Part shown: positions 48,290-58,760 of the stretch, piece after piece | Layout: each line of letters opens with the position of its first letter | How positions within the stretch are numbered: position 1 is the stretch's first letter | Assembly: GCA_004009845.1 (NCBI GenBank) | Contig: RMBW01000123.1 | Coordinates: forward strand, 1-64,000 | DNA: 64,000 nucleotides | Direction of reading: 5' to 3' | Source of the DNA: Davidsoniella eucalypti | Taxonomy: Eukaryota; Ascomycota; Sordariomycetes; Microascales; Ceratocystidaceae | Position numbers and translations under genes: made by a program | Notes under the pieces: model-generated | Told to the model about the DNA's origin: nothing | Database searches by the model: none | Seen by the model: the letters and a program-made list of their open reading frames with translations, nothing else

Positions 48290-50686
48290 TCATGGGATCT
48301 CTCCGCTCCGGAACATACCCACAGCAAGCAGTTTATCTCCGGTTGCCGACCAGACTGACTTGCATGGAATGCAGTATGACCAGCCCTCTTTGAACACCTG
48401 TGTTCCTAGTTGTGTTATGTCTACATAGACCGAGAACATTTCCACCTCTGCTGCCTCTGTCTTCTCCTGTAGCGAATGGCACCACGCCTCCTTTGTGATT
48501 TTGCGGATATCTATGCCCTCCTCGACGGGACCAGAGATTCCTACTGTGCTAAGCACAAAACGCACCGGGCCCTCGCGCAATCGCGTGTGGCGTATCTCAT
48601 ACGTCCAGCGGCCGACCTGGCCTGTAACGTAGCCTGTGGCCATGCACATAGGCTCGAGTCGTGAGAAACCTGCGTGAACCTGCCATTCGCAGCCGGCGTT
48701 CCGTGGCAGCGTGTCGATCTCCACGGCGAAGAAGGACGATACCCGGCGTGTCGTAAACTCAGTGCCGTCGCTGAAGATCTCCCAGTCGGGTAGGTTGACT
48801 TTGGTCTCGGGCTTGCCGTAGACCGCGTAATCGGCATTGTGCTTCTGGTCCCATACATCCACGTCGTCCGACTGCCCGTCTTCATCGTCAGTGTCTGTGG
48901 GCGGTGCCGGATGGACAAGCTCCCAGGCTTTAGAAGCCATAAGCACGTTTTGGCGCATGGCGGTTTCGGACTCAGCCTTGGGGAAATACGCTACTACGGC
49001 GGTATACATCTGCGTCTTCATCTCACGCGAGATTCGCCATAGATGTTGCAGCGAGAGCACAATCTCAAGACCGGCGTCGGGCTCGTTCTGTGGGATGGTC
49101 ATCGATGCTGGAATCAGCGAGATTTGGCCAGCTACTATGACGACCCTGATAGGCAGGAAATCACCGCCGTCACCTAGATCAACCATGACACCGTGGTCGA
49201 TAGCTTGACTGTACGGACCAATGTTGGCCGGAGCCCAGTACGAACGTGACTGGACATGTAAACCATTACGAGTCGATGAGGAAACTCCCGGAAATGAGGT
49301 GACGCAGATGGCGATATTGCAGTTCTCAGCAAGAGAATCACCTACAGCAACGGTGACACGAGCAGGCGGATTAGCAAACTGGAAAAGCTGGGCATATATG
49401 GTATTGACAACAGCAAAATCATCCATATTTCGCAACAGTATGGTTGTGTGAGTGACATCGGAAGCCATGTTAGCAGACGGTAGGTTTTTAGACCACTCGG
49501 CAATTTTCTCACGGATCTGTGCTGCGCAGGACTTGGTTTCCTCCTGGATTCCTTGGCCCCGACTGCTTTCGTTGGGTAAAAATGTCCAGTGATATTCCAT
49601 GCAAGTCGCTGCCGGCACACGCTTGATCAAGAATGTGTGCTTTTCGTCTTCGGGAATATGCTGGACCTGCATGCCAGGATCGCGAATAGCTGCTAGAATC
49701 GCTGTGAACTGGGGATCTAGTAGGTCTGGTGTCCGGACATGTGCTACCGAATCACCACCGGACTTGTCTTCAATGCTAGCCTCCTCGAAGCCAAGGTATG
49801 AAGTTCCTCCACCTTCTCTAACCACTTTCCGTGCCGACTCTGGTATAGAAATGCGCTTCTTGAAGAGCGAGTTAGGCCCGTCTACAACGAGAGTTTCGAA
49901 CTCGCCGCCCTCTCCCAGCACAGCACCTTCACTACCACCAAACCTTTTTAGTGCGCGTTGGATTCTTGCAACTCCTTGGTTACTGCTGACCTTGGTCCAT
50001 AAGAAGTCATCGTCGAGGCCGGCACTGGCGACTTTGATCATACGCGCATCCAAGTCTGCTACTTCCATATCTCGAAGTAGCTGGGCATCGTCTGTCACGG
50101 GAGAAGGAAGAATGGGAAACTTCCAGAGATATGCCAGAGGCGTCAGCCCTAGACGGACAGCAACAGATTCGACTCTGGTTCTCTGATATGTTGATAGAAT
50201 GGCACCAGCTGAAATGGCGTTTGCTTCTGGGTGTCTCCTCATAATCTCTTGCAATAGAGGCACCATACTCTCCGTCTCATCCCCGTCATTAGCTCGCGTT
50301 GTCTCGTAATCCCGAATGCTCTGGATAGCGCCAGAGTCGCCCAGGGCTCTCCGATATAGAGGGAGATCAAGAGCCTGGGCATAGAGAGGCAAGACCTGGT
50401 GGCCCACAGTCTGGTACATGAAGCTGTTGGGGTCTTCCTGCGTAGCAGTATCTGACTTGACAGTCATAGGCGCAGAGCCATCCTTCGGATCGTAGATCAC
50501 TATACCGCTAGAAGCCACAGTTCCAGGGTCAGCGGCAGACTCCTCTGTAGTAGATTCTACGGTTATGGGCCCGGGATAGAGGTTTGCCAAGGCGATCAGC
50601 TTGTGGCCATTGTGCTGTGCATGCAAGGCGGCAAAGAAGCTGTCCTTGCCGCCAGAGACCAGTGCAATGACGTTGAGGCTTGCCAT
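48290..50686 (-). CDS. DPH6: Diphthine-ammonia ligase (DPH6) with RidA-like domains
   Basis: A single exon encodes 798 aa from the ATG at 50686 (MASLNVIALVSGGKDS); the reading frame stays open upstream, but this start begins exactly at the domain. The N-terminal adenine-nucleotide alpha-hydrolase/ATP-pyrophosphatase domain has the PP-loop SGGKDS at 11-16 and the LGEGGEFETLV motif near 270. Two YjgF/RidA-type segments follow, the second starting at ANIGPYSQAID near residue 486. The fusion of the PP-loop domain with two RidA units is the layout of yeast Dph6 and its fungal relatives. The enzyme performs the final ATP-dependent amidation of diphthine on eEF2, in the cytosol. An acidic DTDDEDGQSDDVD insert sits near 600. 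Confidence 0.94.
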   Translation of the reverse strand: MASLNVIALVSGGKDSFFAALHAQHNGHKLIALANLYPGPITVESTTEESAADPGTVASSGIVIYDPKDGSAPMTVKSDTATQEDPNSFMYQTVGHQVLPLYAQALDLPLYRRALGDSGAIQSIRDYETTRANDGDETESMVPLLQEIMRRHPEANAISAGAILSTYQRTRVESVAVRLGLTPLAYLWKFPILPSPVTDDAQLLRDMEVADLDARMIKVASAGLDDDFLWTKVSSNQGVARIQRALKRFGGSEGAVLGEGGEFETLVVDGPNSLFKKRISIPESARKVVREGGGTSYLGFEEASIEDKSGGDSVAHVRTPDLLDPQFTAILAAIRDPGMQVQHIPEDEKHTFLIKRVPAATCMEYHWTFLPNESSRGQGIQEETKSCAAQIREKIAEWSKNLPSANMASDVTHTTILLRNMDDFAVVNTIYAQLFQFANPPARVTVAVGDSLAENCNIAICVTSFPGVSSSTRNGLHVQSRSYWAPANIGPYSQAIDHGVMVDLGDGGDFLPIRVVIVAGQISLIPASMTIPQNEPDAGLEIVLSLQHLWRISREMKTQMYTAVVAYFPKAESETAMRQNVLMASKAWELVHPAPPTDTDDEDGQSDDVDVWDQKHNADYAVYGKPETKVNLPDWEIFSDGTEFTTRRVSSFFAVEIDTLPRNAGCEWQVHAGFSRLEPMCMATGYVTGQVGRWTYEIRHTRLREGPVRFVLSTVGISGPVEEGIDIRKITKEAWCHSLQEKTEAAEVEMFSVYVDITQLGTQVFKEGWSYCIPCKSVWSATGDKLLAVGMFRSGEIP

Positions 50687-53600
50687 GACGTAAGACAAGA
50701 TGCGGATCGGAGAAGTGGCGGGGGGGATAGGGCACGGTAGAGGCTTTGGCTGGATATGCGGAATGTGAAATAGTGAATAGATATATAGCAAGCGATTTTG
50801 ACGTTGTAGTGGCAGAGGGTTTTGTCCCAAGCGACAAGCGAGTGTCAGCGAATGGCAATGCGTGAAGCGATAAGATATCCACAACTTGGTACCGAATCCA
50901 GCGATCTGGTGGTAAAAACCGCCTGTAACTGACAGCTAAGCTAGTTGAGCCACAGAGGCGAGGAATTTTGGTGGGAAAATAGTTTTCTGGTATGACAGCT
51001 GTCGGCCCCTAGGCTTTTTTTTTACTCTTCTTAGTGAAGCAAAACGCTGCAGATACGTCCCGTTTTTTTCTTGGTTTAGATGTAGATGTGATATCGCTGA
51101 TATTACGATTACCAGAAACAGCAAAGGCGGCTAGAAAGTGAATAGAAGCTCTAGCAATGATACGGTGGAGAGCCTGCTAGCACGGCTAGGGATAAAGCAA
51201 GATATCCGTCAAGCTGGTTGCGCTTTGGGCGGTGAAGAAGAGCTTCGTCAACATGTAGAAGTCGAAGCAAAAAGGGAATCAAAATCATGCACACAAGGAT
51301 GTGAAGTCTTGCTAGTAAACCGGCAGGCTTGAGTCTCGAGTTTATCTCTGACTTTGTCCAACAGCCCGCAGATCGGTTCCCAATAAACACGAGAGAAAAG
51401 ACGAGAAAGATTCCATAACATTGGAGGTGTACCAAACAGAAGAATAATTAGTAGTAGTATTTATGTAGAGGCACTGACGTTTTTGAAAGACCCCAACTTT
51501 CTTTTCCGGGCCATTTGTCTTTGCAATTGGCTTCCAAAGACTTGGGTATATGTAATATGTATAATTATTGACCTTTGTCTTGTCTACTGCTATAAACTAT
51601 AGAGTGATATCTCTATCTACAGCAAAGATATAAGCTCTCTGATAGTGATAACTGGGAAGCGAACGGCCAGCCTACACATACTAACGTAATACAGTAGTAG
51701 TGAAGCTTGCTGCGTCAACAAGGGCCACCCCAAAAAGGAGACCCTGGGGAGATCACAGTTGACAACTTGGGCTGGCAAGAGACGGTATCAAAAGATATGC
51801 TAGCTCAATAGGAAACGACGGAGCAGAGTCTTCGCAGCCGCAGGACAATAACAGCAAGCTATGGACTATGCAGCTGAGGTTGCAGTCGAAGGAGCTGCTG
51901 ATTCTAGTACTCTAGTACTATTAATTCTTGGCAAGATATAAGGGCTTGTTCACACGCGATGGTTTATAGAATTCAGATGAGACGAGATAGATAGAACAAG
52001 AAAGTGAAGCCGAGCACAGATTATTAGCCTTGACCGTTGCAATAAAAACCATCCGGGCGAGGCTGGCAAATCAAAAATCAATGGCCGTAGAAGCTGTTCC
52101 ACTTTTCCCCCATTCCTCCATTCTTGTTGTTGCGGCCGTAAAACAACCAAAACCGCCTGAACACTGAATTTTCTCTCCTGCTCCATCCAAGAATCAAAGA
52201 ATCCAACAGCGTAAAAAAAACATGAGGCTTTTTCTCCCTTGCTTTCTTGTTCTTTTTGTCCCGATATCGTGCCTAAGTTGTCAGGCCACTCAACCCATAT
52301 CCATATCCAATTAGCCCATCATACACATGCTCTTCTCCTTGTGCTCTACAATTCTTCAAGGGCCTAGCATTTCCGGATGAACATCGGCTAATGACACCCG
52401 CTTTTTTCAAGACACTGTTAGTAAGCTCTATTTGTCGATAGCATCGAATCACTCCCTCGAGCCCACCTGAGCAACCCACAGGACGCAATCATGGCCTCAT
52501 ATTCTAGACCAACAACCATTTACATGTCTCTGTACTTGCTTTTGCTCATGCCGGTTGCCTCGTGATGGATGTTTTCTTTTTCTCTCTTCTCCTTCCTTGC
52601 TTCTATGCCGCCGGCCTATGCAAGTCTCCATCTTCGTTTTCCCTGCTCTGCTATGCTGCGACTAGAACCAGGCTGCGCATAGCTTCAGAAGCAAGAAATG
52701 ATCGCACAAAGCAGGAACCTGCGACCAGCGTCCGCTGCAGCTCATAACGATGTCTCTCTTAGCCCGTCGTGCTGAGACTGCCTGATGGACGGGGTCTTAT
52801 GGGATCCGATGTCACATCAGGAGGCAATACATGCTTTGCATTATGGTGTATGAGAGAATACCAAATCATTTTGTATATAGCCAAAGGTGCAGCAATGCGG
52901 AACTCTTCCAAAATCCTCGATTGGGTTAAAATACCGTAGCTTTTAGATCTATGTTATCTAGTCCCATCTCATCCACAACCTTTGCTAGGGACGGCCCAAC
53001 CCGCCCGCAGCCTGAATGGCAGCTGGCTGGTGTAGCCTAATCAATACAACTTAGGACTTAGACCATTTAGCTCCGGTCTTTTCTCCCACATGTCTTGAGG
53101 CATTTTTGTTTTTTGTCCGTACGTACAGGAATAGTATACTGTCTATCTAGGAGGGGGTGCTGATGCCGTGGTTTGCAATACTGTCCGACCTAGTGTAGTC
53201 TATCTTATCTATCTTTAAAAGGCCTTACTATGTATCTGTATGCCAGGCCATCATCCTCCCTCGGTGACTTCATAGACTAGTACTGCCTCTTACCGTATGA
53301 TTGTTTTGATTTTATACTAGCGTGGCCAACTACTTTTGGGCTGTTTTTATATCCCTCGCTGCCTCGATGCAACTCTTGCGATCCCTTTGTTCATGATACT
53401 TTGGAGGCACTGGCAACATCACTTGACCACCACTTGACTAGCCAACTGCTCCAAAGCTCCCTAGCCCGTGAAATCGTAAGTTAAGCGAGTAGGTTTCTAT
53501 CTTCACTTCTTAGTCGTTGACGACAGTGCAAACCGGATTTTAGATCCTACGAACGCTAGGGTCCAAAGTTGGTGGAGCTTGATTCCGCCATCTTGGGCTC

Positions 53601-54968
53601 GGCTGGATTGCATTATACAGATACACTTCCCTTACGGATGGCTGATAGGCTAGCGGACTGTCTAAGGGTAAGAAATGGCTTTTGGGAGTTTGGTTCTTGC
53701 TAGGTTTTCTCTTCCCTTTCGGTTTCTACTTCTCAAGCGTAAGTACATGGTGCAACTACGCTTGCACGAATTAAAAAATAATATATTTGGTTAGTCCGCT
53801 CTGTCTATGAAAGAGTTTCATACTTTATCCCTCGCATATGTTTCTCCTCCGTTGTCACTTGTCCATATACGGCAACTATCGCTTTAGGCAAAAAGATCTT
53901 AGTGATGCAGGCCCAAACTTGGAGAAACTAAATAGCAAAGAAATGTACATATCCAAGATTAAAACTACCAGCAGCGATATTTTGTTCCCTATAGACAGAA
54001 GTGGCAAGGCCTTAATCCAAAAACTGAATCCTGGCAGCCTTTGCGTGGTTCTTTCTTTCTTTGTCTCTTCTATAGCCAGCCTAGTGGTATATTGTTCTTT
54101 GCTTGCTGTGGCAAGATTGTTAAAGGTGAGATAAACCAATCAAGGGCCGAAATGTTGCTTTCTTCTTTGTGTGGTTCTATCTTGGAACTTCCTATGCTGT
54201 CAAATACTTTTGGCATGGCACATGGACGAGTAGTGGCAAGTTTCTGGAGTCTTGGATATGAGGTGCTGAAGGGGTCATAGAGATAACTGTTGTAGACAGA
54301 AGACAACAAGTGAGGAATGCTATACCCAAAGGTCTACTAACCTAATCGGGCGCTGTTTCGAATTTTATATGACAACAGGACGTCGTCATCATGAATACAC
54401 TCCAAGTTCTCGATAACGGCATACACGCTTGTTTGCTTTTCTTTATTCTAAATGTATCATGAGCCGCCTCGTCCAAACATATGGGTCTTAGGAATGGCAT
54501 CAGAATATGGCATATATTATCTAGACACACGCGAAGAGAAACTTCCAACCATCATTGGCTGCTTTCCGTGGAAGGCCATTATCCCTTTAAGCAAGGCCAG
54601 CTCACAGGACATCCACTCAACGAGTCTCGAGATCACGAATCAGCATGATATTGTTCGTGTTTGGCCACCAAATAGATGTGCCGAGAGAAAGAAGAGTCAT
54701 TACCGACACACAATACCTTCGTACGTCGGATTCTGCGATTTTAGCAACTAGGCCGGTCGGGCTTACCCCTCTTTACAGATCCTGGAACTTTCGCGCATCA
54801 CATATAAGACGATGTCTTTGTTCTTTCTTCTCGCGTATCTCACATAAGGGAAAGTTCCAATGTCTCTCCGCTTCTACTATGACTACTATTAAATAATATT
54901 TTAAGAAGACAGGAAAATAATATAATAAAAGATAAAACATTAGAACCCTGCTGTTTGGTTCCCTTTGC
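50687..54968. other. Gene-free interval, left part of the 11.7-kb desert
   Basis: The first few hundred bases are the DPH6 promoter side. No supported exon, tRNA or repeat was seen over the rest. Short ORFs (for example 51151-51435, 53838-54134) lack motifs and overlap each other on both strands. Confidence 0.45.
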
Positions 54969-55354
54969 GTCCCCATGGCGTAGTGATTCTACGCCTAGCC
55001 CACCTCGCATGAGGTAGTTGGTTCAAGTCCAGCTGGGGCAAAACTACTACTGAAGACCACCCGATGCTTATGGTGGTGCGTCTGGGGGTTTGGGCAGTCC
55101 CTCCACTCACGAAGTTCTGCAGAAGGTAGATGCCAGGTAGTGACCATACTGTTCTAAGAGTGTTTACAATACAAGGAGCGGATAGCATATAACGAAACCA
55201 TAACAAATGTTCTGTATCTCAGTGGCCTGTCACTGTTGAGAAGTAGGTTGTCCTTCACTCTACATTGTATACTAGTATTTGTCCAGGGCTGTGTATCTTA
55301 GAATACCGAGGTGCTACATAGCTATTAAAGCTCCATTTCCACCTTGATAAAAAT
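54969..55354 (+). mobile_element. Complete SINE-like repeat with tRNA-derived head
   Basis: The 5' end is tRNA-like: an A-box-like TGGCGTAGTGATTC (54976-54989), a B box GGTTCAAGTCC (55020-55030) within a paired T arm (GTTGG/CCAGC), and a 3' TGGGG that pairs with the leading CCCCA. A ~300-nt unrelated body follows, ending near an A-rich ATAAAAAT segment. The body matches the inverted, shortened copy at 41812-42010. Pol III-type internal promoter boxes plus a dispersed second copy are what define a SINE; no coding capacity is needed. Target-site duplications were not evident by eye. Confidence 0.7.
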
Positions 55355-56609
55355 GAATTAAAAAAAGTCCCCCTTGCATTATCATATAGACTAACCAGTA
55401 AGAAAAAAACAAACAGGAACAAATAATAATTCTCAACGAACAAGAGGGAATGTCTCAAGAGCTATGTAACCTAGGTTGAAAAGGTTGCCCTATCAGGTAA
55501 TATGTCCAATACCCTTGTTACGACATGACTGGCGGCGAACAATTGTTTCGAGACGAGCGTTTCCTATAGGAGAAAGAAGACTTTTTTTTCTAACCCAAGT
55601 CGATCGTAGCCTATCTTTAATTCTCAAGTTACCAAAAAAGGCCTCTAACAGAACGAACATATACTTTGTTCGTAGGATCGATATCGCTAGGACAAAGGGC
55701 TTTCTCTCATGGCTCGTGCAACGTCAAACAGAGACAACCACTACAGGGTTCTGTAGGTTCTACAATGAAGTATCAGTACCTTGAAGGAGCTTTAGGTCAC
55801 ACTAGAATTGCACCGTCTACACATGATAACGTGAATGTCTTGAAGAGTGATTGACAGTGCTCACGAAAGCATAGCCAGTAACGCCGTGTTTTACGTCTGC
55901 TCGGTTTTGTCCAGCAACAGCATTGTCTCTGCACCAACCGCCCAACCATCGGACATTCTTTTGACTTGAGTTCTAACGATTCATATTCACAAGAGACTCG
56001 ATTCCACAAACTCCGCGCCTTGTTAAACCGTCCTGTGGAAATCGCAGGCTTGGAACCGACTTTCCGAGTCCCCGTTCTGTCTGACCAAAACAAACAGTTT
56101 CCAAAGGGCTTCATCGCCCGGTGGGACGCTGAGAAGGGTCATCTTCCAAGACTTTGCGATTTCTAGACATCGGCGCGGCCAGACCAAACCATCGGTTCCA
56201 AGGTGGTGATATTGAGCATGGAAATTATACATGTATATGTATAATTTTAGCTGTTATATGCAAGGAGGCGAGCGTTGTCTAGGAATGAGACGCCGCAGGG
56301 CACATAGAGCAGAAGCAACTCTCTACTAGAAGCATCACTAGTGACAACTATAGTAGGCTTAGTGCGTAAAGCCGAGGTCTAACTCACTGATGACCGAGAA
56401 GTTTATCCCTAGAGAATGCACAGCGGCCTACAAAAAGAAAAGAATAGAAGAAGAAAAAAAGTACAATGGTACATGATATACGCAGCCAAAAAGAGATATT
56501 CTATGTTGCATTGACTACGTGGACCCTAAACCCACAAAATCGTCTACAAACGACATTTCTCTCACCAAAAACAATCACGAACAATAGATGAAAAAGCTCA
56601 AAAAGAAAA
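55355..56609. other. Gene-free interval between SINE-like repeat and tRNA-Asn
   Basis: No supported gene. Overlapping open stretches on both strands at about 55797-56232 have no recognisable motif and are probably remnants or chance. Confidence 0.4.
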
Positions 56610-56712
56610 CTCCTCCGGACAGGCTTGAACTGTCAACCTCCTGATCGCTGCAATCTTCAGAAGAAGACGATGCTTAACAGTCAGACGCGCTAGCCAATTG
56701 CGCCACAGAGGA
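56610..56712 (-). tRNA. tRNA-Asn(GTT) with a 29-nt intron
   Basis: Read on the minus strand. The acceptor stem TCCTCTG/CGGAGGA pairs with one G-U. The D arm has GCGC stems around AATTGGCTA. The anticodon stem TCTGA/TCAGG encloses CTGTTA...A with anticodon GTT. The T arm GACAG-TTCAAGC-CTGTC pairs perfectly. A 29-nt intron (56674-56646) sits after the base 3' of the anticodon, the canonical intron position. The discriminator is G at 56610. Confidence 0.88.
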
Positions 56713-56782
56713 CATGTTTTTGGTGTTCGACGGGTTTTTCAAGACCTATGTGATCTTATATGTGTCAACAATTGAGACGTCA

Positions 56783-56846
56783 AATCCGGCGTCGTATGAT
56801 CTTAGTGATTTAGGTAGACGTTAAATATAATCAAATCAAATCAAAT
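56783..56846 (+). repeat. Left 64-bp terminal inverted repeat
   Basis: It begins AATCCGGCGTCGTATGATC and is identical to the reverse complement of 57348-57411. Confidence 0.9.
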
Positions 56847-57347
56847 TGAGACGTCAAGTCATCAAGTAGACTAAACGGTGAAATAAGAGATTCAAGGTTC
56901 AAATTGGCGGTCTAGATCGAGACGTTGAATGATCGAATCGGATCAAATACGGACCAAGGCTTTCGACACGGCACGGAGCGTAACGGCACTAGTTTCAATC
57001 TAGAATAGAAAAAGGCAAAAAAAGAAAGCTCTCTTACTCCATGTCCCTATCTTGTTGAACTCTATCATACATACAGATACAGATATGTACAGATACATGT
57101 AACAGGACATATTTTTATTTTATTTCTTAGTGATGAAGCTGACTGAGGGGGTTGATCCCCGACAATCCCAGCCAACGTAGTAGCCCCATCACAGTTGCGG
57201 TAAAGGCTACTAGGGTTGATAGGTGAGTAGATCTGGCGGATTAGCAGGCATCTATGTTGTGGCGAGAATATATGCGTAAGTTGACTTCAGTGGCTGCTGT
57301 AAGCATGTTGTCGGCTCGGGGCTTCTCCAGCTGTTTACTACACTTCG

Positions 57348-57411
57348 ATTTGATTTGATTTGATTATATTTAACGTCTACCTAAATCACTAAGATCATAC
57401 GACGCCGGATT
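57348..57411 (-). repeat. Right 64-bp terminal inverted repeat
   Basis: Exact reverse complement of 56783-56846. The similarity stops sharply at both outer edges. Confidence 0.9.
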
Positions 57412-58760
57412 GGTTACCGGACAGATATTTAACGTCTTCCGCTTGACAAACTCAATAGCTTTGTATGTGCGGGACGAGACCGTCCCCTAGCCCCGAAGAA
57501 CTAGTGGTCCATACCTCCACTATGAGCAGCAAAAACAAATACAAAAAAAAAAAAAAAAAAACCAGTGCATCCACAAAACTATTCCCCAAAAGACAGATCC
57601 ACAAAACCAACTCCTAAGTGGAGCTACCATCCCCACTATTCAGTGAGCCTCCAAGAGGCTGGTGATCGTGGCCGTAAGAATGAAAATTTTGGCGTAATCG
57701 AGTCGGGTGCTATGGATGAAGCAACAGCGACAAGATTCCCGCGCCGCGGGGTCGGGCATCCGGAACCTTCAAAAGGCTGCCCGCCGTGTGTGAGTGTGGC
57801 TCCCTGAGGTGAGTGGATAGACTCGGGAGACCAACGATCGAAAAGGTGCAGGGTCGGTCGCTGGTGAGAACATCCCTCGAGAGGGGAAATCGGGCTCAAG
57901 GCCTCACGAAACGGTGCTTCAAAGACGACAAGTGTCGAAATAGAAAACGAGAATGGACAGCAGCATTGGGGATATGTGCTGGTCGCTCTTAAAACCCACG
58001 ACGAAGGGGAAAAATTCGTCTTTGGACGGAGGGGGAGGTACTCGAACTCAAAGGTACCCCCCCGAGGGTTGTAGGAGGGAAGGTTGGTTTACTACACTTC
58101 ATTGTGGCCTATTCTATTTGCTCGGTCTCGTCATGGGTAGTCACATAGATTGAACATGGATCAAGCGGAATTCCTTTCCAAGATTTCGTGTCAGCCAATC
58201 GGCCCACAGAGACCACCTCAACAATAGCCTCTTAAACGCCAGGCATACTAACCAATGCTCACGGTCACATTCACAATTTGTCTTCCACACGTAAAGATGT
58301 GACTAGATCTGCTAGCTGTCTGTTTTCCCTGCTGTTGGATAATGGGGTGGACTTCATAAGCGAGGTGGCCATTGTAGTTGGTCGGAATTACCGTGCGTAC
58401 TTTATAAGCGAGCTCTTTTTGATGATGGTGCATTTAATCCTGATCTCGTGACCACTCATGTTAAACAGAGATTCCAGAACCGGCAGTCTACTCATAAATA
58501 GAAGGCTATTGGTTGCCTACACCAATGTGGATTGACCGCTGTTTGCTCAGCTTATAGGCAGAGCATTGCTGTTCGTTGGCTGGCTACGCGAATAATCCCT
58601 CCCATGGACATCTTCGCGGAGAACCCGACAATATTTAGAATTATACAGCACCAACCGTCGGGCTTTGTACAGCCACTGGGCGTTTCTATCCACGCCTATC
58701 ACTAGTATCAAGAAGGGTCGTTGTCATTATATATCAAGCGTCGTATGATCTTAGAACCAA
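57412..58760. other. Probable decayed repeat or transposon remnant region
   Basis: It contains an A-run (57543-57561), an open stretch at 57565-57807, and frameshift-interrupted coding-like segments without a recognisable domain (roughly 57500-58560). A 17-nt match to the inverted-repeat terminus (GCGTCGTATGATCTTAG) occurs near 58739-58755, suggesting another element end. No intact gene is supported. Confidence 0.4.
57543..57561. repeat. Poly-A run (19 nt)
   Basis: Nineteen consecutive adenines just inside the decayed region; it could be an old retroelement tail or a chance homopolymer. Confidence 0.85.

Larger units (their letters stand above)
56783..57411. mobile_element. 629-bp element with perfect 64-bp terminal inverted repeats (MITE/foldback-like)
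   Basis: The left repeat (56783-56846) and right repeat (57348-57411) are exact reverse complements over 64 bp. They include the (TCAAA)n and TAGACGTTAAATATAA portions. The ~500-bp interior has no long ORF or domain. Size, lack of coding capacity and inverted termini match a non-autonomous foldback/MITE-type element, but no target-site duplication was clear. The left arm is flanked on both sides by the motif ATTGAGACGTCAA (56771-56783 and from about 56846). Confidence 0.7.

Noticed and set aside
54969..55041. The tRNA-like head as a functional tRNA gene
   Set aside because: Acceptor pairs 1-72 and 2-71 fail and the anticodon arm has no regular 7-nt loop, so it reads as a SINE head rather than a tRNA.
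54940..55206. 88-codon minus-strand ORF, and a similar plus-strand ORF at 41928-42119
   Set aside because: Both are translations of the same dispersed repeat, not genes.
58027..58055. TCGAACTC stretch resembling a B box on the minus strand (near GGTACTCGAACTCAAAGGTACC)
   Set aside because: The surrounding arms do not fold into a tRNA and no A box is at normal spacing.
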